From Syntrophales bacterium (GTDB lineage: Bacteria; Desulfobacterota; Syntrophia; Syntrophales; UBA2251), in assembly GCA_023230905.1 (NCBI GenBank), contig JALNWL010000002.1, positions 1 through 45,069 of the forward strand: a stretch of 45,069 bases of DNA, read 5' to 3'. Under the pieces are notes generated by a model, which worked only from the letters and a program-made list of their open reading frames with translations, was not told where the DNA came from and did no database searches. Positions 26,424 to 35,108 of the stretch are shown here, one piece after another. Both the position numbers and the translations under genes were made by a program. How positions within the stretch are numbered: position 1 is the first letter of the stretch; each line of letters opens with the position of its first letter.

Positions 26424-26891
26424 ATGGCGAAGCTCAACGTCGGTGACGCGGCCCCGGCCTTTTCCCTTAGGGATGCGGCGGACATCGTGGTGAAACGGTC
26501 GGACTTCAAGGGACGGAAGCTTCTCGTCTATTTCTATCCCAAAGCCGGGACCTCCGGGTGAACGAAGCAGGCCGAGGCCGTGCGGGACGCACGGGCCGAA
26601 CTCGACGCCCTGGGAGCCGGCGCCGTGGGGATCAGTCCCGATTCCGTCGCGGCGCAGAAGACGTTCAGCGACAGGCTGAAGCTGAGTTTTCCCCTCCTGT
26701 CCGACCCGGACCACGCCGTGGCGGAGGACTATGGCGTCTGGCAGGAGAAATCCCTTTACGGCAAGACGTATTTCGGAATCGTCCGCTCGGCCTTTTTGAT
26801 CGATGCCGACGGGAAGATCCTCGCGGTTTGGTACAAGATCAGCCCGGCCGATACGGTCCCGAAGGTCCTGGCGGCCTTGAGGTCGGGATGA
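26424..26891 (+). CDS. Bcp-like peroxiredoxin selenoprotein (in-frame TGA = selenocysteine)
   Basis: 155 residues if the TGA at 26559-26561 is read as selenocysteine (residue 46). ATG at 26424 follows AGGAGG. Both sides of the TGA are one continuous Bcp/PrxQ protein: N-terminal LNVGDAAPAFSLRD, then LLVYFYPKAGTSG-U-TKQAEAVRD, then GISPDSVAAQKTF, LSFPLLSDPDHAVAEDYGVW and SAFLIDADGKI. The TGA occupies exactly the peroxidatic Cys position of TPGCT. A hairpin with apical GGGAC loop begins 14 nt after the codon. The resolving Cys of the CxxxxC form is Glu here (residue 51), and the protein has no Cys at all, so it would be a one-Sec enzyme needing an outside reductant. It reduces peroxides. Conventional gene callers would truncate or miss it. 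It is 53 bp after fhs on the same strand. Confidence 0.88.
26576..26597 (+). promoter_or_regulatory. Bacterial SECIS-like hairpin
   Basis: GGCCGTGC (26576-26583) pairs with GCACGGGCC (26589-26597, one bulged G), closing a GGGAC loop at 26584-26588. The loop lies 22 nt after the TGA, inside the 16-37-nt range known for bacterial SECIS elements, and begins with guanines as SelB recognition prefers. Confidence 0.75.
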
Positions 26892-26941
26892 GCGGTTCGA
26901 AGGGCTGATCCCCGAACTGAACGAAAAATGAATGAAAATTG

Positions 26942-26970
26942 TTGACAAGAAAAAGGATTTTATTTAGCGT
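26942..26970 (+). promoter_or_regulatory. Putative promoter of the kinase-phosphatase-FHA operon
   Basis: TTGACA (26942-26947), 17-bp AT-rich spacer, TAGCGT (26965-26970), with an A/T-rich stretch just upstream. It lies about 170 bp before the kinase start. The -10 element is weak. Confidence 0.4.
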
Positions 26971-27139
26971 GACAGCCATCGGACGTCGGAGGGAGCACTT
27001 CCGGTCGCCGTCCGGTCGGGCGGCGCGTTTCCAAGCCATGGATGGCGGAGCCGCCGGGGGGGGCGAGAGAGGGAGGAGGCACCCGCCTGCACGGTTCCCG
27101 GGTTCAGAGGCTATTGACTGAAAACCAGGTAAAAACGTG

Positions 27140-29617
27140 ATGAAAAAAACGAAGGTCTTTCGGACCGATGTGTTTATCGGTGTCATTCTCACCCTGTTGA
27201 TCCTCGGTGTGTATGCCCTCCGCTGGTCGCCGGTCGAGTTTCTGGAATACAAATTCTACGATCTGGGGATCAACCTCCGGGAGGGGCCGACCGCCTCGCC
27301 GGTCGTCGTCGTTGCCATCGACGACAGCAGCATCAACGCCCTGGGTCGCTGGCCGTGGCCGCGGAGCCATATCGCCCGGATGATTGACCTTCTCCAAGGA
27401 TACGGCGCCAAGGTCATCGGCCTCAATATCCTGTATTCCGAACGGGACACAAACCGGGGATTGCAGGCCATCCGGGATGTCACTGCCTCCATCGAGGCGA
27501 AGCCGGGGCTGCAGAGCAGTGCATCGGTCGCGGAAATCTACGCCACGCTGAAGACGGCCGAGAAAAACCTGGACCATGACGCGGCGCTGAGCACGGCGAT
27601 CGCGGCTTCCCAGCGGGTCGTTCTGCCCTTTTTCTTCGTTCTCGGCGGTCCCGTCCTGATGGACAGCGCCGGCATGGCCGAGGCGCTCGCGCGCAACTCC
27701 GTTTCTTTTGCCAGTCCGCCCGACTTGGTGACGGCCCGGGAACTCATCCCGCCCGTTCCCGAATTTTCAGACCCGGCACTGGCCCTGGGACACATCAACC
27801 TCGCCGCTGACAGCGACGGCGCCGTGCGAAACGATTGCCTCCTGATCGACTACGGCGGCCGGGTCTTCCCTTCTCTGAGCCTCCAGCTGTCCCTCGAGTA
27901 CCTCGGGTATGATCTGAAAGATATGGTGATCGGCGAAGCGCTCACGTTTCGGAGGATCCGCATCCCGATCCACGAACAGGGTCGGATGCTCATCAGCTAC
28001 AGCGGCAGTTATGAGGCCTATCCCTTCGTCGAGGTCCTCAACAACCGCGTGGCGCCCGAATCGTTCCGCAACAAGATCGTCATCATCGCCCCGACGGCGA
28101 CGGGTCTGGGGACGATGCAGGTGACGCCCATCGGTACGACCATGCCCTCCGTGCTCATCACCGCGAACGCCATCAGCAACATCCTGAACAACGACCATAT
28201 CGTCCGTCCCGGTTGGGCGACGCTGCTGGAGATCGGCATTCTGATCCTGTTCGGTTTGTTCCTGGCCTTGGGGATCCCCCATCTGAAGGCGGGAATCAGC
28301 GCCCTCATCTCGTCCGTCCTGCTCGTGGCCTGGCTGGTGACGGCGGCCTATTTCATGCTGGCGGAGGGGATTTGGCTCAAGGTCTTCTATCCGACGCTGC
28401 TTCTGCTCGTGGGATACACGATCGTCGTTTCACGGGGATACCTCTTCACGGAGAAATCGAAGGAGCGGATCGAGGCGGACAGCGTGGAGACGAACAAGAT
28501 GCTCGGACTCTCCTTCCAAGGGCAGGGCATGCTGGACATGGCTTTTGAAAAGTTCCGCAAATGTCCCGTGGAGGATGAGGCCGTCAAGGAACTGCTCTAC
28601 AACCTCGGTCTGGATTTCGAGCGGAAACGGATGTTCAACAAGGCGGTAGCCGTGTACGAACACGTGGTAACGGCCGGGAGCTTCAAGGACATCGAGGAGC
28701 GGATCAAGAAACTCAAGGCCGTGGGCGATACGGTGATCTTCGGCGCGGGCGGTGCCCGGAAGGATACCACGGTCATCGTGGAAAACGCCCAGACCCGTCC
28801 GACCCTGGGCCGTTACGAGATCATGAAGGAACTCGGCCGCGGGGCCATGGGGACCGTGTATCTCGGAAAGGATCCCAAGATCAACCGGGAAGTGGCCATC
28901 AAGACCCTGCGCTACGAGGAGTTCGACGAGGAACAGCTCGCCGACATCAAGTCGCGGTTTTTCCGGGAGGCGGAGGCCGCCGGCAAGCTGGCCCACCCGA
29001 ACATCGTCACCATCTACGACGTGGGCGAGGATTACGAGATCGCCTACATGGCCATGGAGCTGCTGGACGGCGCGGATCTGGCCAAGAACTGCCAGAAGGA
29101 TCAACTCCTGCCCCGGGCTGAAGTCGTCCGCATCATCTCCTCCGTGGCCGGCGCGCTCGATTACGCCCATGCCAGCGGAATCGTGCATCGGGATATCAAA
29201 CCGGCGAACATCATGATCCTGAACAACGGGGAAATCAAGGTGGCGGATTTCGGTATTGCGCGGGTCATGGCGAGTTCCAAGACGCAAACCGGCGTCATCA
29301 TGGGGACGCCAAGCTACATGTCGCCGGAGCAGATCGCGGGCCAGAAGGTGGACGGCGCCTCCGACCTCTTTTCCCTGGGGGTTGTGTTTTTTGAGCTTCT
29401 CACGGGCGAGAAACCGTTTGCCGGCGACAGCATCGCCACCCTCATCTTCAACATCACGACGACGCCGCCGCCGTCGGTGCGAGAGATGGCTCCGGATTTG
29501 CCGGAGCAGTTCGAAACGATCATCGGCAAGCTCCTCGCAAAGGACAAGTCGCAGCGTTATCAGCACGGGAAGGAGTTGGTCGATGATCTTCAGGAACTGA
29601 TGAAGGTCGTCTCATGA
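27140..29617 (+). CDS. CHASE2-domain membrane Ser/Thr protein kinase
   Basis: About 825 residues. I take the ATG at 27140; the GTG just before it adds one residue. An N-terminal membrane helix (about 10-28) leads into an extracytoplasmic CHASE2 sensor (about 35-350; FYDLGINLR, VVAIDDSSINALGRWPWPR). Three more helices lie at about 358-440 and a helical TPR-like linker at 450-530. The C-terminal Hanks-type kinase (about 558-820) has all key motifs: GRGAMGTVY, Lys589 in AIK, HRDIKPAN (684-691), DFG (704-706) and TPSYMSPEQ. It should phosphorylate Ser/Thr of cytoplasmic targets after an external signal. It overlaps the PP2C gene by 4 nt (ATGA). Confidence 0.93.
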   Translation: MKKTKVFRTDVFIGVILTLLILGVYALRWSPVEFLEYKFYDLGINLREGPTASPVVVVAIDDSSINALGRWPWPRSHIARMIDLLQGYGAKVIGLNILYSERDTNRGLQAIRDVTASIEAKPGLQSSASVAEIYATLKTAEKNLDHDAALSTAIAASQRVVLPFFFVLGGPVLMDSAGMAEALARNSVSFASPPDLVTARELIPPVPEFSDPALALGHINLAADSDGAVRNDCLLIDYGGRVFPSLSLQLSLEYLGYDLKDMVIGEALTFRRIRIPIHEQGRMLISYSGSYEAYPFVEVLNNRVAPESFRNKIVIIAPTATGLGTMQVTPIGTTMPSVLITANAISNILNNDHIVRPGWATLLEIGILILFGLFLALGIPHLKAGISALISSVLLVAWLVTAAYFMLAEGIWLKVFYPTLLLLVGYTIVVSRGYLFTEKSKERIEADSVETNKMLGLSFQGQGMLDMAFEKFRKCPVEDEAVKELLYNLGLDFERKRMFNKAVAVYEHVVTAGSFKDIEERIKKLKAVGDTVIFGAGGARKDTTVIVENAQTRPTLGRYEIMKELGRGAMGTVYLGKDPKINREVAIKTLRYEEFDEEQLADIKSRFFREAEAAGKLAHPNIVTIYDVGEDYEIAYMAMELLDGADLAKNCQKDQLLPRAEVVRIISSVAGALDYAHASGIVHRDIKPANIMILNNGEIKVADFGIARVMASSKTQTGVIMGTPSYMSPEQIAGQKVDGASDLFSLGVVFFELLTGEKPFAGDSIATLIFNITTTPPPSVREMAPDLPEQFETIIGKLLAKDKSQRYQHGKELVDDLQELMKVVS

Positions 29618-30429
29618 AGGTATTTGAGCTGCGCGCCGCCGGGCAAACGGATGTCGGGCGGGTTCGGGCGAACAACGAGGACGCCTTTTGCCTCCTGCCG
29701 GAACAGGGGCTGCTGGCGGTGGCGGACGGCATGGGCGGGCACGCCTCGGGCGAGGTGGCGAGCAAGATGTCCATGGATCTGATCCGGGGCTATTTCGCCG
29801 ACGCGGGTACGGGGCCGTCCCCCCAGGTCGGGGACTACGACGAGGATCGTTCCGAGTTGACCAACCGGCTCGGTTCGGCGGTTCGTCTGGCCAATATGGC
29901 CGTCTACGAAGCCTCCGAGAGCAATGCCCAGTGGCAGGGCATGGGAACGACCGTCGTGGCCGCGCTGATCCGGAAAAACAAGCTCAGCATTGCCCATGTC
30001 GGAGACAGCCGGCTGTATCTCATCCGGTACGGGAACATTGAGCAGCTGACCGACGATCACTCCGTGGTGGCCGAACAGGTCAAGCGGGACCTGATCACCC
30101 GCGAGGAAGCGGATCGATCGGAAATCAAGAATATCCTGACCCGGGCCCTCGGGACCGAAGCCGATGTCGAGGTGGATCTGGAGGAGATGACCCTCCTGGC
30201 CGACGATGTCCTGGTCCTTTGTTCCGACGGCCTGAGCAACATGGTTTCGGATGACGACATTTTGACGATTGTCCTTTCCACCCGCGATCCGGCACTTGCC
30301 TGCCAGACGTTGGTGAAGATCGCCAATGAGAACGGCGGCAGGGACAATATCACCGTTGTCGTGGCTTATCTGGCCAACACCGGTTGGCTTGCATCATTCA
30401 TCAATTTCTTCAGGGGGCGCAGGAGGTGA
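29614..30429 (+). CDS. PP2C-family Ser/Thr protein phosphatase
   Basis: 271 residues. The metal-binding PP2C motifs are intact: GxVRANNEDAF near the N-terminus, VADGMGGHASGE, AHVGDSRLYLIR, LCSDGLSNMV and GGRDNITVVV. These Mn/Mg-dependent phosphatases (PrpC/Stp type) reverse Hanks-kinase phosphorylation. A short hydrophobic C-terminal stretch ending in RGRRR might associate with membrane, weakly. The start overlaps the kinase stop and the FHA gene begins 3 bp after its stop, so the three form one coupled signalling module. Confidence 0.95.
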   Translation: MKVFELRAAGQTDVGRVRANNEDAFCLLPEQGLLAVADGMGGHASGEVASKMSMDLIRGYFADAGTGPSPQVGDYDEDRSELTNRLGSAVRLANMAVYEASESNAQWQGMGTTVVAALIRKNKLSIAHVGDSRLYLIRYGNIEQLTDDHSVVAEQVKRDLITREEADRSEIKNILTRALGTEADVEVDLEEMTLLADDVLVLCSDGLSNMVSDDDILTIVLSTRDPALACQTLVKIANENGGRDNITVVVAYLANTGWLASFINFFRGRRR

Positions 30430-30432
30430 AGC

Positions 30433-31131
30433 ATGGCGAAGATCCAGGTCAAGTTTAAGGATGCCGTCATCAAGGAGGTGCCATTGACGCAGGACATCCT
30501 GACCATCGGCAGGAAAGAAGGAAATGACCTCGTGATCGACAATCAGGCCGTTTCCGGATCCCATGCCCGGATCGTGAAAGAGGAACAGGATTTCAGCGTC
30601 GAGGATCTCAACAGCCTCAACGGGACCTTCATCAACGGGAAAAAGGTGTCCAAATATATCCTGAACAACGGGGATGTCATCCTGATCGGTAACCACACGC
30701 TGGAGTACTTTTCCGAAAAGCCGGGAGAGGACCAGGTCAAGAAACCGGCGCTCCGGGGCCATTCGATGGACGAAACGATGGTGCTGTCGCCCACCGAGCA
30801 GAAGAAGATCCTGGTGTCGACGGAAAAGCTCGACGTGCTGGGGGGCTTTCTCATCGTGCAGGGGGTGACGGAGAAGAAGGATTATCTCCTGAAGGACCGG
30901 ATCACCACGATCGGCAAGGACGACGGGGCCCTGATCAAGCTCAAGGGGTTTTTCGCCCCGAAGGTGGCCGCCCTCGTGAACCGTCGAAAGGACGGGTATT
31001 TCATCAATCCTTCGGGCGGCAAGGACCTGAAGGTGAACGGCAAGAAGGTCGAGCAGCGCTGTGATCTCAAGGATGGAGACATGGTGGAGGTCGGCGATCT
31101 CAAGATGCAGTTCTATCTTAAGGAGTCGTGA
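30433..31131 (+). CDS. Double FHA-domain protein
   Basis: 232 residues with two forkhead-associated folds. The first (about 5-95) is canonical: TIGRKEGNDLVID, SGSHARIV and LNSLNGTFINGKKV supply the Arg, Ser, His and Asn used to bind phosphothreonine. The second (about 130-230) keeps the beta-sandwich pattern (ITTIGKDDGALIKL, GYFINPSGG, LKVNGKKV) but has lost the Ser-x-x-His pair, so it may not bind phosphopeptide. A Thr within DETMVLSP between the domains is a plausible kinase target, as in GarA-like proteins (inference). It probably reads out the upstream kinase/phosphatase pair. Confidence 0.9.
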   Translation: MAKIQVKFKDAVIKEVPLTQDILTIGRKEGNDLVIDNQAVSGSHARIVKEEQDFSVEDLNSLNGTFINGKKVSKYILNNGDVILIGNHTLEYFSEKPGEDQVKKPALRGHSMDETMVLSPTEQKKILVSTEKLDVLGGFLIVQGVTEKKDYLLKDRITTIGKDDGALIKLKGFFAPKVAALVNRRKDGYFINPSGGKDLKVNGKKVEQRCDLKDGDMVEVGDLKMQFYLKES

Positions 31132-31146
31132 GGTTCACGCGGGCCC

Positions 31147-31302
31147 ATGCCGTTGAGAGATGAGCCTTGTCAGGGCCAGTGCGGTTTCGACGACGGGTGC
31201 GCGGCATGCCGGGAGGAACAGCGCAAGGCCTCTTTGGAACGACGCCGGCGGACGACCGCGGAGCGTGACCCCGAGCCGCGGGAGCGGCCGGGTTCGCAAT
31301 AG
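31147..31302 (+). CDS. Small cysteine-rich protein (hypothetical)
   Basis: A 51-residue frame filling the gap between the FHA gene and the DUF523 gene, ending 8 bp before the latter. It has four cysteines, C-x3-C-x5-C-x2-C (residues 8-21: PCQGQCGFDDGCAAC), followed by a strongly charged Arg/Glu tail. The Cys pattern loosely recalls DUF1289-type small zinc-ribbon proteins. The Shine-Dalgarno (GAGG, about 13 nt away) is weak, so it may be spurious. Confidence 0.35.
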   Translation: MPLRDEPCQGQCGFDDGCAACREEQRKASLERRRRTTAERDPEPRERPGSQ

Positions 31303-31310
31303 GGACGCCT

Positions 31311-32261
31311 TTGGAAAAGATCCGGGTCGGTATCAGCACCTGTCTTCTGGGGAAGCATGTCCGGTATGACGGCGGTCACCAAGAGGATCGCTACCTGACG
31401 CACACCCTGTCCCGCTATTTCGACTGGGTGCCGGTCTGCCCGGAGGTCGAGTACGGCCTCGGCGTCCCCCGCGAGGCCATGCGCCTCGTCGGCGATCCGG
31501 AGCGGCCCCGCCTGGTCACGATCCGCACCGCCGTGGACCACACGGACGGCATGAAACGCTGGGCCCGGGAACGGCTCTCCGCCCTGGAGCGCGAGGGTCT
31601 CGGCGGCTTCGTTTTCAAGAGCAAATCTCCGAGTTCCGGCATGGCGGCCGTGAAGGTCTATCCGGACACCGGGGGCTCGCCGGTCAAGAAGGGCGTGGGC
31701 ATTTTCGCCGCGGCACTGATGGAGCGGTTTCCGCTACTGCCGGTGGAGGAAGACGGCCGCCTGCATGACCCGTCCCTCCGGGAGACCTTCCTGGAGCGGA
31801 TCTTCGTCTACCACCGCTGGCGGGAACTCTGGCGGGACGGGGGCCGGATGGCGGACCTAGTCCGGTTTCACGCCGAACACAAGCTCCTGCTTCTCTCCCA
31901 CAGCCCGAAACACGTCACCCTGCTGGGCCGTCTGGTCGCCAATCCGGAGCGCCGTCCGCTGCGGGCGCTCCGCGAGGCCTATCTGCGGGGCATGATGGAG
32001 GGGCTGAAACTGCCGGCGACGACGCGCAAGAACACGAACGTCCTCGATCATATGGCGGGATACTTCAAGAAGCGATTGACGGCGGACGAAAAGGAGGAAC
32101 TCCGAAACGTCATCGACCGGTATCATCGGGGACTCGTGCCCCTCGTCGTTCCCCTGACGCTCCTGGGTCACTACGTTCGGCGGTATGACGAGCCCTATCT
32201 GAAAAGACAGGTTTACCTGAACCCCCATCCGCTGGAGCTCATGCTACGAAACCACGTCTGA
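31311..32261 (+). CDS. DUF523-DUF1722 fusion protein
   Basis: 316 residues starting at a TTG (31311) after AGGGA, giving the expected family N-terminus (M)EKIRVGISTCLLGKHVRYDGGH. The DUF523 part (about 1-150) has CLLG, CPEVEYGLGVPREAMRL and KSKSPSSG. The DUF1722 (YbgA-like) part (about 185-310) has HAEHKLLLLSHSP and the helical KNTNVLDHMAGYFKKRL region. The fusion is widespread in bacteria. DUF523 homologues are implicated in tRNA 2-thiouracil chemistry (desulfidase activity), but function of the fusion is unsettled. It is convergent with the NagB-like gene, only 3 bp apart. Confidence 0.85.
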   Translation: MEKIRVGISTCLLGKHVRYDGGHQEDRYLTHTLSRYFDWVPVCPEVEYGLGVPREAMRLVGDPERPRLVTIRTAVDHTDGMKRWARERLSALEREGLGGFVFKSKSPSSGMAAVKVYPDTGGSPVKKGVGIFAAALMERFPLLPVEEDGRLHDPSLRETFLERIFVYHRWRELWRDGGRMADLVRFHAEHKLLLLSHSPKHVTLLGRLVANPERRPLRALREAYLRGMMEGLKLPATTRKNTNVLDHMAGYFKKRLTADEKEELRNVIDRYHRGLVPLVVPLTLLGHYVRRYDEPYLKRQVYLNPHPLELMLRNHV

Positions 32262-32264
32262 GCG

Positions 32265-33293
32265 TCAGCCCATCTGCCCCATCTCCGGATCGCGGGCAAA
32301 CGTCAATTCCCGCACCCGGACCTTCGCGCCGTCCGCGCTGATATCTTCGAGCCGGATCCCCCGCTCCCGGAGGCGCTCCGGCTGCTCCAGGATCCGGGCG
32401 GCGGCGGCGCGGTCCAGGACGTAAATCAGGTCTCCCCCCCGACGGGCGTAGATCTGCCCGTAGGAGATGGGGACGAGCGGCGTCGGGTCGTTCAGGAGAG
32501 AGTCAGCGACGGGCGCCGTCTTGCGCGTTCCGTTGGCGAGGAGGAGAACGGTGCCGGCGCGGTAGACGAGCTCCGCGCCCATGGAGACGGCGTAGCAGGG
32601 GCTTTCCTTCCGGGAGCGGAAGTGCCCGTCGGCAACGGCGTTGGCCACGGTGTTGTCGTCCAGACGGACGAGGAGCATGGTGTTATCCTCGAAGGGGATG
32701 CCGGACTCGTGAAAGGCGACGTGGCCTCGACCGCCCACGCCGATGACGTGCAGATCGATGCCGCCGTCCGCCTCGATTTTTTCGCGGTAGGCGTCGAGAA
32801 TCTCGCGGCGGATCCACTTCAGGTAGTCCGAGCGCGCATCGGCGCGGATAACGATGGCCCGGCCCCGGTCTTCGCCCTGTTCCGACCAGTCTTCGGGGTG
32901 GTCCGCCAGCTCCGCCGCCAGCCGTTCCTGATCCACCAGGGTGCCCCAGGGGACATATGTCGCGCCAAACTTTCTTTGCAGAAGCCCGAAGAGTTCCTGG
33001 ATCATGAAAAAGCTGTAGCCCTCCGGATGGAGGGCCCTCTGCTGCGCGTTTTCCCCCGGAAGACCGATATACTCGTCGAGGTTGAACGTGCGGATCCGGG
33101 CGGCGTCGATGTTCCCGGAGTTGACGGCCTTGGCCAGATGCTTGTAAAGCCCGGTCGGGCTGTTTCCCGTGGCGAGGCCCAGGATGCAGGAGGCCTTCTC
33201 CTGTAGCCGCTCCTGGATCCGCTGAATGACGATCTCGGCGGCCACTTCACTCATCTGGTCAAAGTCACGGGTGATGATGACCGTAAACGGCAT
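32265..33293 (-). CDS. NagB-like glucosamine-6-phosphate deaminase family protein, altered active site
   Basis: 342 residues from the ATG at 33293 (GGGGGG upstream), longer than NagB (about 266). It keeps LATGNSPTGLYKHL (39-52), FNLDEYIG with Asp73, and a phosphosugar-binding loop. The usual catalytic GNDGHIAFNEP motif, however, reads GGRGHVAFHES: Asp141 of E. coli NagB is replaced by Arg189, while His191 and Glu196 are kept. An insertion of about 45 residues lies before it (about 125-175). It may act on a different phosphosugar or use altered chemistry. It sits 109 bp downstream of glmM in the same direction, supporting amino-sugar metabolism. Confidence 0.75.
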   Translation of the reverse strand: MPFTVIITRDFDQMSEVAAEIVIQRIQERLQEKASCILGLATGNSPTGLYKHLAKAVNSGNIDAARIRTFNLDEYIGLPGENAQQRALHPEGYSFFMIQELFGLLQRKFGATYVPWGTLVDQERLAAELADHPEDWSEQGEDRGRAIVIRADARSDYLKWIRREILDAYREKIEADGGIDLHVIGVGGRGHVAFHESGIPFEDNTMLLVRLDDNTVANAVADGHFRSRKESPCYAVSMGAELVYRAGTVLLLANGTRKTAPVADSLLNDPTPLVPISYGQIYARRGGDLIYVLDRAAAARILEQPERLRERGIRLEDISADGAKVRVRELTFARDPEMGQMG

Positions 33294-33402
33294 GATAAAG
33301 TACCCCCCCTCGGTTCGTGCGGATGTCACCCCTCCCCGCCCGGTGCGCCCCGGACGATGGCTGAGAACGTCCGGACGGTGCCCGGGCCCCGTTCCGGATC
33401 GG

Positions 33403-34752
33403 CTATCCGATGGCGGCCTTTACGGCGTCGGCGATCTGCCGGCAGGCCCGGTCCGTCTCTTCCGGCGTCGGCCCCTCCACCATAACCCGGCACATGTTTT
33501 GGGTGCCGGAATATCGGACGAGCACGCGCCCCTGGCTTCCCAGGCCCGCCTCCACCTCCCGGATGACAGTCATGATTTGCGGAACCGTCGCGATCTCCGG
33601 ACGAGACTTCGTATCCACGTTGATCAGGGACTGCGGAAAGACGGTCATGACCCGGGCCAGTTCGGAAAGGGGTTTGCTCTCCTTTTTCATTGCGGCGACG
33701 ACCTGCAGCGCGGTCAGAATGCCGTCCCCGGTAGTGTGCTCCCTGAGATAGATGATGTGTCCGGAATCCTCGCCGCCGATGGCGGATCCGCGGGCCTGCA
33801 TCTCTTCCAGGACGTAACGGTCCCCCACCCTGGTCATGATCGAGTCGATGCCGAGCTTTTCGAAAGCCACGGTCAGCCCGATGTTGCTCATGACGGTCCG
33901 CACGACAAGGTTGTTCGTCAGGGTCCCTTCCTTTTTCATGACGTATGCGCACAGGGCGATGATCTGGTCGCCGGTCAGGACCGTGCCCGTCTCGTCCACC
34001 GCGATGCAGCGGTCGCCGTCGCCGTCGAAGGCGAACCCCACGTCGGCCTTTTGTCGCAGGATCTCCTGGGCCAAACCTTCCGGGTGCTGCGAGCCGCAGG
34101 TCGCGTTGATGTTCCTCCCGTTGGGCTGATCGAACAGGGTGACGACCTCCGCCCCCAGTTCCAGGAAGGTTTCCGGGGCAACGCGATAGGCGGCCCCGTT
34201 GGCGCAGTCGAGGACGATCTTCATGCCTTCCAGGGTGTACTCCTTCGGAAAGGTGTGCTTGAGAAAGACGATGTAGCGGCCTCGGGCATCGTCCATCCGG
34301 TACGCTTTGCCCAGTTCGGTCGGAGACGGATGGAGTTTGTCCAGGTTGTTCGCAAAGATCATGTCTTCGATGGCCGCTTCCTTTTCGTCGGGGAGCTTGA
34401 AGCCCTCGCCGGAGAAGATCTTGATGCCGTTGTCCTGGAAGGGGTTGTGGGAGGCGGAGATGACGATGCCGGCGTCGACGCGCATGCTGTTGGTCAGGTA
34501 GGCGATGCCCGGTGTAGGGAGCACCCCGACCAGGATGGCATCCACCCCCATGGAACAAATCCCGGATACGAGTGCATTCTCAAGCATGTAACCGGAAACC
34601 CGGGTGTCCTTGCCGATAATGATTTTCGGGGCATGCCCTGCCCGCTTGAACTGCAGGGCTGTGGCCCGGCCGATGTTCAGGGCCATTTCCGCGGTCATGG
34701 GGTATTGATTGGCGACCCCCCGCACGCCGTCCGTTCCGAACAGTTTTCCCAT
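33403..34752 (-). CDS. glmM: Phosphoglucosamine mutase
   Basis: 449 residues, the normal length, from the ATG at 34752 preceded by GGAGGAGGGG. Hallmarks are KLFGTDGVRG at the N-terminus, the phosphoserine loop VISASHNPFQDNGIKIF (about 97-113), the metal-binding DGDGDRC (about 240-246), EDSGHII (about 323-329) and RYSGTQNMCRVMVEG near the C-terminus. It interconverts glucosamine-6-phosphate and glucosamine-1-phosphate for UDP-GlcNAc, peptidoglycan and LPS synthesis. With the NagB-like gene downstream it forms a two-gene amino-sugar unit. Confidence 0.96.
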   Translation of the reverse strand: MGKLFGTDGVRGVANQYPMTAEMALNIGRATALQFKRAGHAPKIIIGKDTRVSGYMLENALVSGICSMGVDAILVGVLPTPGIAYLTNSMRVDAGIVISASHNPFQDNGIKIFSGEGFKLPDEKEAAIEDMIFANNLDKLHPSPTELGKAYRMDDARGRYIVFLKHTFPKEYTLEGMKIVLDCANGAAYRVAPETFLELGAEVVTLFDQPNGRNINATCGSQHPEGLAQEILRQKADVGFAFDGDGDRCIAVDETGTVLTGDQIIALCAYVMKKEGTLTNNLVVRTVMSNIGLTVAFEKLGIDSIMTRVGDRYVLEEMQARGSAIGGEDSGHIIYLREHTTGDGILTALQVVAAMKKESKPLSELARVMTVFPQSLINVDTKSRPEIATVPQIMTVIREVEAGLGSQGRVLVRYSGTQNMCRVMVEGPTPEETDRACRQIADAVKAAIG

Positions 34753-35108
34753 ACCCCTCCTCCTTGGTGGGCCTTTTTGCGCCGCTGGGATCGGGCCGCC
34801 GCACGGTGGCGTGCTCCTCAACGCATTACGGTTCTTGCCCCGCCGGAATCATTCAGAAAAGCGTCACTGTCTACCCCTTCCCGGGCGGAATTGCAACCGG
34901 AAAATGAAGGGGGCGCCGCCCGTCGGATTTCGGGTTTCCGCCCTCGGCGGAAGGGGTCCAACCTTTTCACGGGCGTCCGCGTTTCATGTCATCCAGTCTC
35001 TTGAGTTCGGCGACGAATTGAGATAAGGAGACGGTCGAAGCGCGCGGTGGACTTTCTCGTGTTTTTCGTGAACGTCCCCGCGTGTCAAGCCGGAAAAGGG
35101 GGATTTGC
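34753..35108. other. Divergent intergenic region between glmM and mdh
   Basis: 356 bp with promoters expected in both directions. A perfect hairpin TTCCGCC-CTC-GGCGGAA lies at 34936-34952. I see no RNA gene and no convincing small protein; a leftward frame ending at 34967 is mostly mdh antisense. Confidence 0.4.
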
